DNA from: Aplysia californica
Lineage: Eukaryota; Mollusca; Gastropoda; Aplysiida; Aplysiidae
DNA: 64,000 bases
Direction of reading: 5' to 3'
NCBI RefSeq assembly: GCF_000002075.1
Contig: NW_004797669.1
Coordinates: forward strand, 189,512 to 253,511
Below, piece by piece: positions 54,095 to 64,000 of this stretch; the first letter of the stretch is position 1, and every line of letters starts with the position of its first letter. Under the pieces are notes generated by a model, which was given only the letters and a program-made list of their open reading frames with translations, was not told the DNA's origin and ran no database searches. The translations under genes were made by a program, and so were the position numbers.

Positions 54095-54290
54095 CGGGGG
54101 AGGGGGTTGGTATGCACCGCTAGCTCCACTGGTATCATGCGGGATGGCCATGGTTCAAATCCCTAACAAGGCATTCGGAGCTGGGGCTGTTTTAGGGAGA
54201 TTTTAAGTCTCTCCGCCCATTTGGCTTGGGTCTTATCGGAGATGGACGTGAAATTCGTAAGTCCTGTCTCTTATAGATCTTACTTTTACT
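54095..54290 (+). mobile_element. Possible tRNA-derived SINE
   Basis: Head CACCGCTAGCTCCACTGGTA and a B-box-like ATGGTTCAAATCCCTAACAA, then a body with CTCTCCGCCCATTTGGC. It runs into the LINE 3' end in opposite orientation. No second copy in the window. Confidence 0.45.
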
Positions 54291-54660
54291 TTACTTTTCC
54301 GATCCAGCGGCCATCTGAGTTAAAGCTCTTCGACCTGTCGGTATGGCAATTTACAGGTTTTTATCAGCTGTGTTTTCTCGCTGTGTAGAGTAGGCCCTAC
54401 TTCCTATATCTAGTGAGGCAGGTAGGAAGGTACTGATCAACCACTGCAGGTAGCTAAGTGCAGGGCAGGTAAAGGGGTGGTGTGATACTGTTTCATCCTG
54501 GCAGTCACACAGCAGGAAGTCGGGTTGGGTAGGATACCCTTCCTTAATTCCAAGGTCATGTCTCTTAAAAAAAGGCTTACAGTGTTGAAGGGGGAGTTTA
54601 CCCTATACAGTGACCATGACAGAGTAGGGTGCACTCTATGACACCTTTAGTAGGAAAATG
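54285..54660 (-). mobile_element. LINE 3' fragment (zinc-cluster region)
   Basis: Minus strand: the C-terminal segment FLLCDCQDETVSHHPFTCPA (C.C...V.H..F.CP) followed by about 140 bp to an end with GGAAAAGTAAAGTAAAAGTA, the same A-rich LINE tail as at 1376 and 6650. Frames are broken. Confidence 0.65.
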
Positions 54661-54724
54661 TCTGAGGAACCATGGCACTCTACTGATCTGCTGACTTTAT
54701 TTTGTTTTGTTATGTTTTTAGAAA

Positions 54725-54890
54725 ATAAATGGCACTTGCAACTCAATTAGGTCTTATATAAGAGCCCTAGACTAGAGATGTTACAAGAGAAGTGATATAC
54801 ATAAAAATGAAGGAGAAGAGATGAGGACAATAGATGTTTGATCGGAAAGAAGGAACAGACTACACCAAAGCACCCGTCAAACATCCACAT
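54725..54890 (-). mobile_element. Shared-tail SINE family 2, old copy
   Basis: Diverged tail (ATGGCACTTGCAACTCAATT) followed by GACTAGAGATGTTACAAGAG, GGACAATAGATGTTTGATCG and AAGCACCCGTCAAACA. Confidence 0.75.
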
Positions 54891-56165
54891 TATTTTATTC
54901 TAGGCCTCTGACCCTTCAAGATCCAGACCCGTGTTTGCGCAGACAGCCAAACACACACTCTCGCATACATGCATATTCAGCACAGAGAACCAAAATTAAT
55001 CCTAAGACTTGGTCAAACACTGCAAGAATAGAATTCAGATGATCGTTTTTGTATTGTTTGGTTTATTTAAGAAAAGAAAATGGACGTATCACAGTTCATG
55101 CTGATAACAAGACAAAGATTTTGTTTGTTTTTATTCTCAGAAACAAAGCCCTACTGTTCACACCAACATGTTTGTGCAGCAGCACTTTATGTTTCATAGA
55201 AATTTTTCAGTTTCATTCAAAGAAAACTGATTAGAATTAGTAAGATATCTTCATAAAGATCGCTTAAAATTTCGAGCTATCACCTATAGTGTTCCTTTAA
55301 AAAATTGACACTACTGATGCAGCAAATTTTAGTGTGGGTCAATGAAAAGATCACATCTTTTGGTCCAGCCCAGGTAAAAATCTAGTAAATTCAGGTACTT
55401 ATACTGAATATTTTGCCAGGTCAGGAACCAAAAGCCTCCTCTCCCCCCACCCTCCCCCTCCCTTTTTTTCCAATCATAAAGAGTAAATTATGTTTTAGTG
55501 AAGGGATCAATAACTTACACCAGTAAATGTAGAGTAATGTAGGCCTACATCAATGCATGACCAAATACAGTACTCATGTTTATTGGAAATTTCAAGTCCT
55601 TGTACACAAGACAAGCTGACTGAAACTTTCATTGATTCAGACCTCTTTAAATAGACTCCTTTTCCGCATCCAAGGCACTACCAGTTCTCAACAAATTCTT
55701 TCAGATTTTGCAGAATTACTCGTGAAGCACAGTGGTTTTTACTTTTAAGCAAAGTATTGGCTTACAGACTGATTAAAGTAAATTTGAGTCAGACTTTTAC
55801 GTCTCTGTCAACACAATGTAAGCTGTTAAAGTGGTTGGACCTTGAAATTAACTGCTTTCACATGGATTATACTAAAAGTTCAGGATGGACAAACTGAAAA
55901 ACTCAGAGCAGGTTTGAACTTGGTCAACCCTCACCACTCACCACTGGCTAGTGTCTCTTTGACTGAGCTATAACCACTACCAACAAGGGTAAAACTATCA
56001 AAATCTTTGAGCTATATCACTGCCATCATTCATCATTGTCATATATATAATATATATATATGTCAAGGGACAAGGATTTCAGGAGGACCCAAAAAACTTT
56101 CTTTTCAGACAGAACATTATCTTAATACAAAATGTTAAATTTGTCAACACCTTTTTCTATTTTAA
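54891..56165. other. No gene recognised
   Basis: AT-rich spacer between the coiled-coil gene and the 3' end of the SPAG17-like gene. No exon or transposon recognised apart from a short C/T-rich tract near 55440. Confidence 0.45.
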
Positions 56166-56411
56166 CCCTATCCATACGCCCTGGGGTCATTTTGTACCCC
56201 CGGGGTTGTATTCTTCACATTTTAGAATACTTCTAGTACGAAGATTTCTTTGAACCTTTCAGTATTTCTAAAAAAATTACTTTGACAGACTGCTATGCAA
56301 AGCCTACGGTTCGGATTAACGAGTAAATTTCCTCTTTAGAAAGTGATGGCACAGAGTCAGAGTTCTCCATGTTGTATGGATACAATAATAAAACATGACG
56401 TACGGATAGGG
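56166..56411. mobile_element. piggyBac-type MITE (copy 2, inverted)
   Basis: 246 bp, ends CCCTATCCATACGCC / GTACGGATAGGG, flanked by TTAA (56162-56165, 56412-56415). Inverted relative to 5416-5655; similar throughout. Confidence 0.85.
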
Positions 56412-57128
56412 TTAATAAAAAGATAATTGAGACTACGACTACTAATCTATGTGCCTCATCAAACTCGACAACATAGCCTACTTGATTTCCTTTTTTTTCT
56501 CTTGAAATTTTGACACCTAAAATGTTGAATGATGGTGACAACATATACTAAGCTCATGTCATTTGTATTTTTGGACCCTTGTTCAGTTTCTTTAAAAGAC
56601 AAGTAGAGTTTTCTCTATAATCAAACAAATATATACACACCAATGAATCCAAACTTCTAGAGAGGTAGGCTAATGCCCACTTTTGGTGGAGGTCAAGATT
56701 TCTGGAAACCCCCGAAATCTGAGTTAGCCCGCTTGTCCTTAGCCTTAAAAGTGACTATGTAAATTAAATGTATATATGTCTGCTGATGCTAAAAATGGAG
56801 AAAATAATCATGGTTGCCTTATCGTCCGCAGATACACATTGTCAACACCCACAACATTTCGCTTCTGTCAGGAAATATACACTTCTCTAAAAAAAATAAT
56901 AAAATAAGGTTCAAACAGTAATAAATGAGTCAATCCAGTGGCGATGCAATACAAAGAATTGTACATTGGTCCCTGTTTAGAGATGTCAATTTCATTCTGC
57001 TATCTAGTAATCAATAACTATACAATGATAATTTCAATATATATGGAAAATCAAATATTTTATATCACTCCATAATTTGCTCACTCCAGAATATCTGTAT
57101 TAAGGCATCAGGAAATTCCATAGGTCAT

Positions 57129-60100
57129 TCATGAGACTGTGCCTGTAGAAAAAGAGAGGAAAAAAACATAGTTGTGACATGTGACATATTAACACTCATA
57201 AATCAAAACAAGGAAACACTTAAGGGATATTATTAACATGATCGCTCTGTATTTTGTTAACTAACTATGAAAAAAATACTATTTTGTGGAAGGGAAGACA
57301 GTTCCAGAAAGATCTCCATTTTATGTACAGTAGTCTCCGCCTGAACGCACGGTACTCGGGAGGGCTCCTTAGCGTGTGTTTATACGGAGCGTGCGTTTAC
57401 ATGAACCTTTGTTTGTTTTAGTACAGTGTTTTACGGCGCTCGCAACTGCATAAGGTCATATGAGCGCGCGGGACACACCTAATATTTTCAGTTGGTAGGA
57501 AATTTTGAATTTTGCCCGGGTGGCGGCCGAAGCCTACTCTTATCGATTTTAGACCACCAAGGGATCTTTAACGTGCGCAACTTGCACACGGGCCCTCCGA
57601 GATTTTTTCGCCCTTGTCCGAGAAGGCTAGGTGTAGATCTTTCCTACCAGAAGATCAGGGGTGTGGCTGAAAGACAGCAGTAAGAAGAAGCGAAGGAGTA
57701 GCAGTAGAAAGGCTGCAGAAAGAATCAGGAGCCCAAAGGAAGGGGCAAAGGAGGTGTGGGGGTGGGGGTAGGAGGAGACGAAAGCAGACGACAGAACATT
57801 GCTAGAGAGCAGGAAATGAGGTGAAAGGAGACAAATTTAGAGAAGAAAATTTTTCGGTCGCTACCCGGATTCGAACCCGGGACCTTTTGAGTGAGAGGCC
57901 AACACCTTAACCTCTAGGCCACGAAAGCCCCCCATGAACCTTTGCAAAGGGAGGAAGGGACGCAGTCATCTCATTGCCTTGATATTCTAGTGACCTCTCT
58001 TTGGGGCGGGGGTCACTTTGGGCCGATAATGTGACGACACATGACTGTTTTGTAAAAGATTCCCCTACTGCGGTTAAGACTGCAAAGGCGTTGAATGGGT
58101 GTGTGTGTGTGGGGGGGGGGGGGGCAGAAAGACAGACTCAATGTAATGAATGCACCATAAAATGTCGGGAACTAATAGCCTAAAAAGAAATTGTTGGTGA
58201 TAGTCATAGAGACGACAGCCCAGCCACGTGGCTTTCCAAGCGACCACCCCCGACCGTAAATTCATGAACGAGCATTCACACGTGTTGCGCATCATAGGCT
58301 TAGGTCTAACTAAACATTAGCCAACACGCAGTCACTCAAACACCACTCAGAAACCTTCTCTCAAAGAGATGCATTACCAGTGACCAATCAAATAACGTTT
58401 CAGTCCCCCAATCCCCCAACATATCACCAACCAGTCCTAGACCTATGTGTCTGGAAAGTTGTGTGTGAAAATGCTGTCCATCACTCTCTTTGTTCGGCGT
58501 AAGGGGCAGTCTCTCAAAATATCCGGTTTTCTAAGCTTGTCTTAAGCAAGCTATGCAGATCGTACAGTAGTCGTAGTGAAATTTCCCTTTGTCAAGCTTT
58601 ACCTGTCAGCGTGTTTCGCAGATTGGAGCGTGCGTTTAGGGGGAGTGACCGTGCGTTTGTACGTCTAAATTATACAGTAAAAAACCAGTCAGATGACGAA
58701 AGCGTGCGTTTGAGCGGAGCGTGCTTTTGTGTGGCGTGCGTTTAGGCGGAGACTACTGTACTGCAAGGTTGAATGTGATAGTGATAGCCAAAAGATTATT
58801 TTAATTGAAGTATCCAGACATCGAAAAATTTTTCCTAGAATTATTAACACATTACACCCTAAAGGCCTGGACGGGAAGTTCATTGTTAGATCCTAAGCAA
58901 GGGGAAGGAACCCACCTCCCGTGAATACAAGTCTTTAAAAAACACATTTAAAAAATACTAAACAAATTCCAAAAATCCTGAAAAAATAAAAGTTAAAAAG
59001 AAAACTGAATGTAGTTTCAGAAAAATATAACTCATGTATGAGCAAACTGTTGGAAATGTTTTAACTTTAGTTCAATCAGGGTGTACGACCCGTCACTCTC
59101 ACTCTCAGCCTCGCGGTCGGGCCCTAGATCTAAATTCTAGATTTTCTCCGTCTGATCAATCGGAATCGCCCCAAACTCGGGCCCTAGATCTAAATTCTAG
59201 ATTTTCTGCGTCTGATCAATCGGAATCGCCCCAAACTCTTGCTACAACGTTTTCATTAAAATCTGAGCCATCTGATTTGTCATATATATATGCTTGTTTT
59301 TGCTCAAATCCATCGTTATTTCCGTTTTTGAGCTCAATTGTGTTGCTTTTCAACAAGTCGAGACACTTTCGAAGTGTCGGTAACACGATCGTACTTCGAT
59401 CAGCTCTAATACTAAAACTACTGGTCCGAAAAATTTCGTTTCGGTAGGCTATCAAACAAAAGAAGAAACTTTTTGCTATGCAAATCAAAATCTCGGCCCC
59501 AGAGTCTCGTCAAGGCGAGACTTCGTTTCTAAAGATGGTAGGTCGTCACGGGAGGTTCGGGGCGAAGCACGAAAGGGAAATCCCGGGCGAGTTAGGGTGT
59601 AATGTGTTAAGTGTACCTTCACTTATTGTGAAAATTGTACTGGCATTTAGGCTACTAAGCTTGTGTTCTCTTCAGGATGAATATGATAGCCCAAAAATTA
59701 TCTTAATTGAACTATCCAGACAAGGTATAATTTATCCAAATATTGTTAGGTGTACCTTAAGGTGAAAATCGTTCTTGTACTTACTAAGCTTCTGTTCTCT
59801 TCGAGGACGAATGATCCCTGTAGAGGCTGGGGGTCGTGTAGAAATGAGGCGGGCATTTGTTTCTCTCAGTCCGGCTGGAGAGAGCTCGGGATTCTCATAC
59901 TCGTGGGCAGTCAGGATAGGTGATAGAGTCAAGGTAGATACAAAGACAATTTAAGAAAATGCTAGGCTATTTGCAGTGGCCAAAGATTTGCCACAAAATA
60001 TTTGTAGTACACTCGGGAACAGATAACGCGCAAGCAGAAATATCTAAAAACCACGGATAGCTCTTGCAATTTGTCATTCCTTGACTGACACCTCTTAAAA

Positions 60101-63100
60101 TTTCCTTATCAGATAACCCGAATTCTGGAAGAGCCTGAGACATTTGTCAATCCCTGCTGTATTTGCAAATAAGATACTTGAAGAATATACTGGTACTTAT
60201 TTGAAGCAATCAATCACAAATTTAGAAAATAAACGCACTAAGCTACCAGTACTCCTTGAAAATAGACCACCACACACAGGTTTTGCAAGAATCATGAACA
60301 CCTTGCTCAATTAAAGACATATATACATGACTCAAAATACAAAGAACCCATTACTAAAGTAGACTAGGTTGACACTTGTCCACTGTTTAACTCTTAGAAT
60401 ACAGAAGGCAGCAGGATAGTCCATGTTTGCGCACTGCCATTTTTGTAATCAAATTATTCAGCATCATAGATTTCCTTATAACTCCACTCCTACAAACATT
60501 TTGGGTGGTTTTATAACAATATCCAGGGACTGAAGGATACCCTGAGAACATACAATATCCCACCTAGTCAGGCCATCAAACTTGTTAGAGACAGGGAACT
60601 CTTTCTCCCCTCGATGTCCTAGAGGTACAAGAGGACGGATAAAGTAAAGTCAAATAAGTTTATAACAATATGGCACCAACAACAACAACACGAAGTCAAG
60701 GATATTTGCCACGATGGGCACCTCCAGGACATCTGTCTCGGTGACGACCTCCAGTACATGACCCAGGCTTCCCACGCCAGACTCTCCCTCCACCCCGTTG
60801 GCGATGGCGTACAGTTCAAGCGTCAGCTCCACACTCATGCCCGCAGCCACCTGCCACAACATACACACAAGAACAAAAAAACAATGAGTGGATCGTAATA
60901 AAAAACAATTCCTTTATATATATATTCCAAATATGGCTTCAGTTCAATTTCCAGTTCTGGTCAAGACTGAATATTGTGAGAACACACATATGTATGATTT
61001 CAAATAAAATAATAACCATCTATTTTGAGTAGAAGTTGAGATCACCTGGTTTCCGCGGTAAAATTAGAGAGAAAATGGATGCCAAAATTTAGTGACTTCC
61101 ATAGCTCGATTGAGAGTCCTTGGATAAGTGAAAATTTACATTTTTTTTGTCTTTAATCAGCGATTTTCAGTAAAATCAAAACAAACATTTGTTTTGAAAA
61201 TGACATTAAAGGTGTTGAGTCAAAATACAAAAGCTGTAAAAATTATCAAGCCGGAGAAAAAATGCTGGTTTCTTCCATTTCATTATAATTTTGATGAGTG
61301 CCTGATTTCACAAATGTTTCCCAGAATGTGATGATATTTGCTCCACAAAAATTCCTGAAATGTCAGCTTTTATTTTTAACATATGTCAAGCTCCCACCCT
61401 CCCTACCTTTCAGCCTCACCCTCCCTTTTCCCTTTCTCTCAAAAGCATAAAAGTAAAAGTGGATTCACCTCAGAGTACCCTGACTTCACTTTGAGTTACA
61501 ACAACAACAGAAACAGCAACAAACACACAAGAAAGAGTTACAGCACTCACAGGCCCTGGTTTGTAGACGACACGGAGACCGGTCGCTGGCGGTGGCTGTC
61601 TGACCTTGAAACGACACGTGTCTACACCCGTGTTGCGTAGCATCACGGCAAACGCGTACGTGCAGCCCTCTTTGAGCACGCCAAAGTTAACACCCTCGGG
61701 CTGGCAGATGAGGCCGCGCATCATGCCCAGCTGCTGTTTGCCCTTGATGGTTGCCCCGGCAACGAGAGATGTCTTCACCTGTCGTCGTACAGGGTCCTCC
61801 GTCTGAATGTACTGTAATAGTAATTGTAAACCGTTGTTTTACACTCCCGTTGACAGAATTTAAATCATTTAGGAAGCCGGCTTTTATGCCAAGAACAGAA
61901 ATGCAGCACTCTTGAGAGTTGAATATATCCGACTGATACTACAAATTAATACAAATCCTATTTACAGGTACTGAAAACTCTGATTATGGTTTAGTGCATA
62001 GTGGTTGATTGATATAAATTATAGAAATCTTCGTATTAAGTTTTACAAAAGTTTTGCTTACCATGCCATGGGTCCTTTAAAAAAGAAAAAAACAAACAAA
62101 GCAAACATGAACAATTGACATGAAGACGGGAAGAGAAAAACCCCCCCAATAAAATCACATTTCAAAATTATTAGTATTACCCCATAAGAAGAGCTTCATG
62201 ATGCTACAGTTCGACATAAAAACATTTATAAGGGAGAAAAAAGCCAGGATCCATGAAAAAATAAAAGGGAAAAAATTTGTATACCTCTTTGTAAGATTTG
62301 AGTTACCAAATTTTCAATCATTAAAACTAAAACAAATCGTTGGTGAGCTGTTCCGACGTTCTATGCCCAAAAGTTTGAATATTTCGAATTTTCAAACTGT
62401 AATGAATTAAACAATGGTATCAGTTGCATGTGCTCAAAAAATGTTTATAGAAATTCAAGTTCTAAATATTGTTTTAAAAAAGCCAGAAAACATACAAAAC
62501 ATACGCAATCAAAGTACAATTGCTAACTTACTAGAAGTATGAAACATTTTTTTACCTCCTGAAAAATTTTGTTTTCTTGGCTAAGAACAGTTGAACAGCT
62601 TGCCAATGAAATGGGTTTTTTTCATCACCAGATGACACGGCCATGTGGTATAAATAAATTATACAAACATACACAATAATATGTCTTGACGCAGTGGAAT
62701 AAGGCGCTCATCAATTTTTGGGCTTGTGGAGTTATTGGTATCATCTGAATGTTTATTCATTCACCTTGCTTTCACTGGAAAAAATACCTATCTATCTCAA
62801 ACAGAAGTAAAGATATATTTGCAATTGGAAGAGGTGGGGTCATCTGGTGAGAGTGGTAACATTAGTGAGAGAATGGCGTATAACTTAAAGTTTGGTAGCT
62901 TCAATAGCTTGAGAGTCCTTGAAAACTTATAAATTACATATTTCATGCCTTTTCAGTGTTTTTCAGAAGAATTTACATGAAAATGTGTTTTTTAATAAAA
63001 GTTGCCATATCGCGGAAAAATGTCTGTTTCCTTGATTTCATTATTTTGACGAGCACCTCACATTATATGTGTTACAACGCGGTGGAATCAGGTGCTCAAC

Positions 63101-63845
63101 AATTTTTGAGCATACGGAGGCATTGGTATCATCTTAAATCTTGTTTATTTGTCTTGTTTTCCATGAAAAAAATATCCACCTATCTTTAACAGAAGTCGAG
63201 ATATTTCGAATTGAAGCAGGTGTCACTTGGTTTCAGAAGTAAAATTAGAGAGAAAATGGCCGCCAAAGTTTGGCGACTTCCATAGCCATTGGAAACTGTA
63301 AATTTACTTTTTTTGTGCTTTTATTCAATATTTTTCAGTAAAAGCGAAACAGCAATGTGTTTTTAAATGGACGAAAAGTGTTGAGCCAAAAAATATAAAT
63401 TCCATAAAAATTGCTATATATGCAGGGATGCCAAATCTTTGGTTTTTTCGGCTTTTTCCGTTTTTTTCATACACTTGCAATGGACAAGGGAATGGTAAGA
63501 GAAATGTTTTTGTTTGCTCTTTAAAAGATTTTACAAAGTACGTTTTAGGTGAGATGTGACGCTCCGCTCATTTTCATGTTTTTTTTTTCAAAAATCATTT
63601 GGCATCCCTGACATATGGGAAGAAAAACGCCATTTTCTTCGATTTCATTATTTTGATGAGCGCCTGATTTCGCCACAATGCCTCACATATTACAAGCCAT
63701 ACCCTGATGTTGGGCTGTGCTCCTGGTCTCCCTCCTTTGATGGACGTGGGCAGAGGAACAGACTCAGACCTGGGTTCCCCGATCACGTTGGTGGTCAGGG
63801 CCTGGTGGTGACTCAGCTCTCTGTCTGTGCTCTTGATCTCCATGT
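57129..63845 (-). CDS. SPAG17: SPAG17-like axonemal central-apparatus protein, 3' five exons
   Basis: Minus-strand exons 63703-63845, 61551-61811, 60706-60850, 59785-59919 and 57129-57142 join in phase to TGA; the gene continues upstream beyond the window. Residues in order: MEIKSTDRELSHH..., YIQTEDPVRRQVKTSLVAGA, LICQPEGVNFGVLKEGCTYA, VDTCRFKVRQPPPATGL, VAAGMSVELTLELYAIANG, VLEVVTETDVLEVPIVAT, ILTAHEYENPELSPA, and the end REQKLSTVS. The segment is an Ig-like ASH/PapD-type beta domain, as found near the C terminus of SPAG17 (PF6), a ciliary central-pair projection protein; the identification rests on remembered similarity, and CFAP74, HYDIN or DLEC1 kin are less likely alternatives. Three introns are GT-AG; the one between 60706 and 59919 looks AT-AC. 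The last coding exon carries only 13 coding bases before the 3' UTR. Confidence 0.75.
57412..57933 (-). mobile_element. tRNA-derived SINE family 1, intact with TSD
   Basis: Best-preserved copy. Minus-strand head GGGGCTTTCGTGGCCTAGAG, B box GGTCCCGGGTTCGAATCCGG, common tail. Target-site duplication ATGAACCTTTG (57401-57411, 57934-57944). Nested in the Tigger-like element. Confidence 0.95.
58085..58125. repeat. GT and poly-G tract
   Basis: GTGTGTGTGTG followed by a run of 13 G. Confidence 0.9.
59117..59236. repeat. 60-bp tandem duplication
   Basis: TCGGGCCCTAGATCTAAATT... to ...GAATCGCCCCAAAC occurs twice back to back, one mismatch apart (CTCCG vs CTGCG). It is in-frame in a 137-codon open frame on the plus strand, but that frame has no other support and lies in an intron of the minus-strand gene. 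Confidence 0.93.
59920..60705 (-). other. Predicted U12-type AT-AC intron
   Basis: Minus-strand intron of 786 bp. Donor ATATCCTTG (60705 downward; U12 AT-AC consensus ATATCCTTT), branch-site match TACCTTGAC (59936-59928; consensus TTCCTTRAY) with its adenosine about 10 nt before the acceptor, and acceptor ending TATCAC. There is no usable AG acceptor between the in-frame stop upstream and the coding sequence. Splicing here gives VPIVAT-ILTAHEYEN, in phase and matching the family. Confidence 0.8.
60506..60655 (+). mobile_element. LINE 3' end fragment
   Basis: Plus strand: FYNNIQGLKDTLRTYNIPPS, then QAIKLVRDRELFLPSMS and stop, followed by GGATAAAGTAAAGTCAA. Same tail family as at 1115 and 6640. 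Lies inside the AT-AC intron, about 50 bp from its donor. Confidence 0.78.
61040..61325 (+). mobile_element. Repeat family M, 5'-truncated
   Basis: AGTTGAGATCACCTGGTTTC, AAATTAGAGAGAAAATGGAT, TTGAGAGTCCTTGGATAAGT, GGTGTTGAGTCAAAATACAA, TTTTGATGAGTGCCTGATTT. In an intron of the SPAG17-like gene. Confidence 0.75.
62688..63060 (+). mobile_element. Repeat family M
   Basis: GACGCAGTGGAATAAGGCGC, GTGGAGTTATTGGTATCATC, ..., ATTTTGACGAGCACCTCACA. Head-to-tail neighbour of the next copy. Confidence 0.75.
63070..63693 (+). mobile_element. Repeat family M with a nested MITE
   Basis: Starts GTTACAACGCGGTGGAATCA, GGTGCTCAACAATTTTTGAG, TTTCAGAAGTAAAATTAGAG, and after the nested element ends TTTTGATGAGCGCCTGATTT, CGCCACAATGCCTCACATAT. 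The two ends are imperfect inverted repeats. It stops about 10 bp short of the 5' splice site of the SPAG17-like exon 63703-63845. Confidence 0.8.
63423..63610. mobile_element. hAT-like MITE nested in family M
   Basis: 188 bp with perfect 14-bp TIRs CAGGGATGCCAAAT / ATTTGGCATCCCTG. The CAGGG start suggests hAT; the flanks (TATATATG, ACATATGG) give only an imperfect duplication. Confidence 0.82.
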
Positions 63846-64000
63846 CTGAGGTAAACAGAAAGGGACAGTTGCTGTTGTTGTTGTTAGCGATCCAGTAGCA
63901 TCTGAGCGTAAATCTTCTTTATGCTGCCATTCTGTAATAGCTGCATGTCTGCTCTAATTGTTGTTTTGAGGAGTAAAGGCAGATAGATGTTTGGCGTAGC

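Larger units (their letters stand above)
57328..58758. mobile_element. Tigger-like element with nested SINE
   Basis: TIRs CAGTAGTCTCCGCCTGAACG / (reverse complement of right end) CAGTAGTCTCCGCCTAAACG, flanked by TA (57326-57327, 58759-58760). GTGCGTTT motifs recur near both ends. Without the SINE it is about 900 bp with no transposase frame: non-autonomous. In the last intron of the SPAG17-like gene. Confidence 0.85.

Noticed and set aside
57845-57925. tRNA-like sequence with A and B boxes (also at 7690-7765, 20930-21000, 23455-23520, 48960-49020, 32240-32320)
   Set aside because: Each is the head of a repeated SINE with a long body and target-site duplications or conserved tail; acceptor-stem pairing is lost. 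Not counted as tRNA genes.
59034-59447. 137-codon open frame with a 20-residue repeat
   Set aside because: The repeat is just the 60-bp tandem duplication read in frame; it lies in an intron of the opposite-strand gene and has no splice or homology support.
60641-60868. Exon 60706-60850 reading on to a stop at about 60641 as the end of the gene
   Set aside because: The added residues (DFVLLLLVPYC...) come from a TTG repeat and LINE flank; the AT-AC join gives a better, family-consistent continuation.

Overview
This is eukaryotic, animal DNA. Genes are split by kilobase introns, most of the window is intergenic or intronic, and it is crowded with microsatellites, SINEs, LINE fragments and short inverted-repeat DNA transposons. 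The mix (tRNA-derived SINEs, LINE tails ending in AAT arrays, mariner, pogo/Tigger-like, piggyBac-type and hAT-like elements) together with a ciliary gene and a DGCR6 orthologue suggests a lophotrochozoan, most likely a gastropod mollusc. The exact taxon is inference.

Three host genes can be supported by exon-by-exon reading. (1) DGCR6, plus strand, 16193-23986: four exons, phase-consistent, 189 residues, complete. (2) An unrecognised helical, coiled-coil-like small protein, plus strand, 43718-52955: five exons joined only by phase-0 introns, about 146 residues. (3) The 3' part of a gene for an axonemal central-apparatus protein of the SPAG17 type, minus strand, 57129-63845: five exons seen, with its 5' part beyond the window. 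One of its introns has all the hallmarks of a U12-type AT-AC intron. A fourth locus, minus strand 31269-25928, starts with a clean promoter-side exon pair and runs into a large transposase-like coding region (DFAENY / HGK motifs) that is interrupted; it is either a spliced DNA transposon gene or a decayed gene of transposon origin. A lone open exon-like block at 10704-10886 remains an orphan.

Layout. 1-16 kb: microsatellites, four LINE 3' pieces or RT fragments, a 1.25-kb mariner with a DD34D transposase relic, a piggyBac-type MITE and one full SINE. 16-24 kb: DGCR6 with introns full of MITEs, tandem duplications and SINEs. 24-26 kb: a tandemly duplicated AT-rich flank. 26-31.3 kb: the transposase-like minus-strand locus. 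31-43.7 kb: nested SINE/MITE, LINE RNase H-side fragment, several TIR elements, AAT, CT and AGATCT arrays. 43.7-53 kb: the coiled-coil gene, whose introns hold a 1.65-kb TIR transposon with nested SINE and LINE, a CA/C-rich tract and foldbacks. 53-57 kb: Tigger-like MITE with nested SINE, LINE fragment, second piggyBac-type MITE. 57-64 kb: the SPAG17-like gene with MITEs and SINEs in its introns.

The strongest structural themes are: a set of SINE-like families with different bodies but one common 3' tail; two of them sitting just upstream of the last-exon acceptor of two different genes; the AT-AC intron; and several nested transposons whose target-site duplications can be read directly. No LTR element, Polinton, CRISPR array, rRNA or genuine tRNA gene was recognised.
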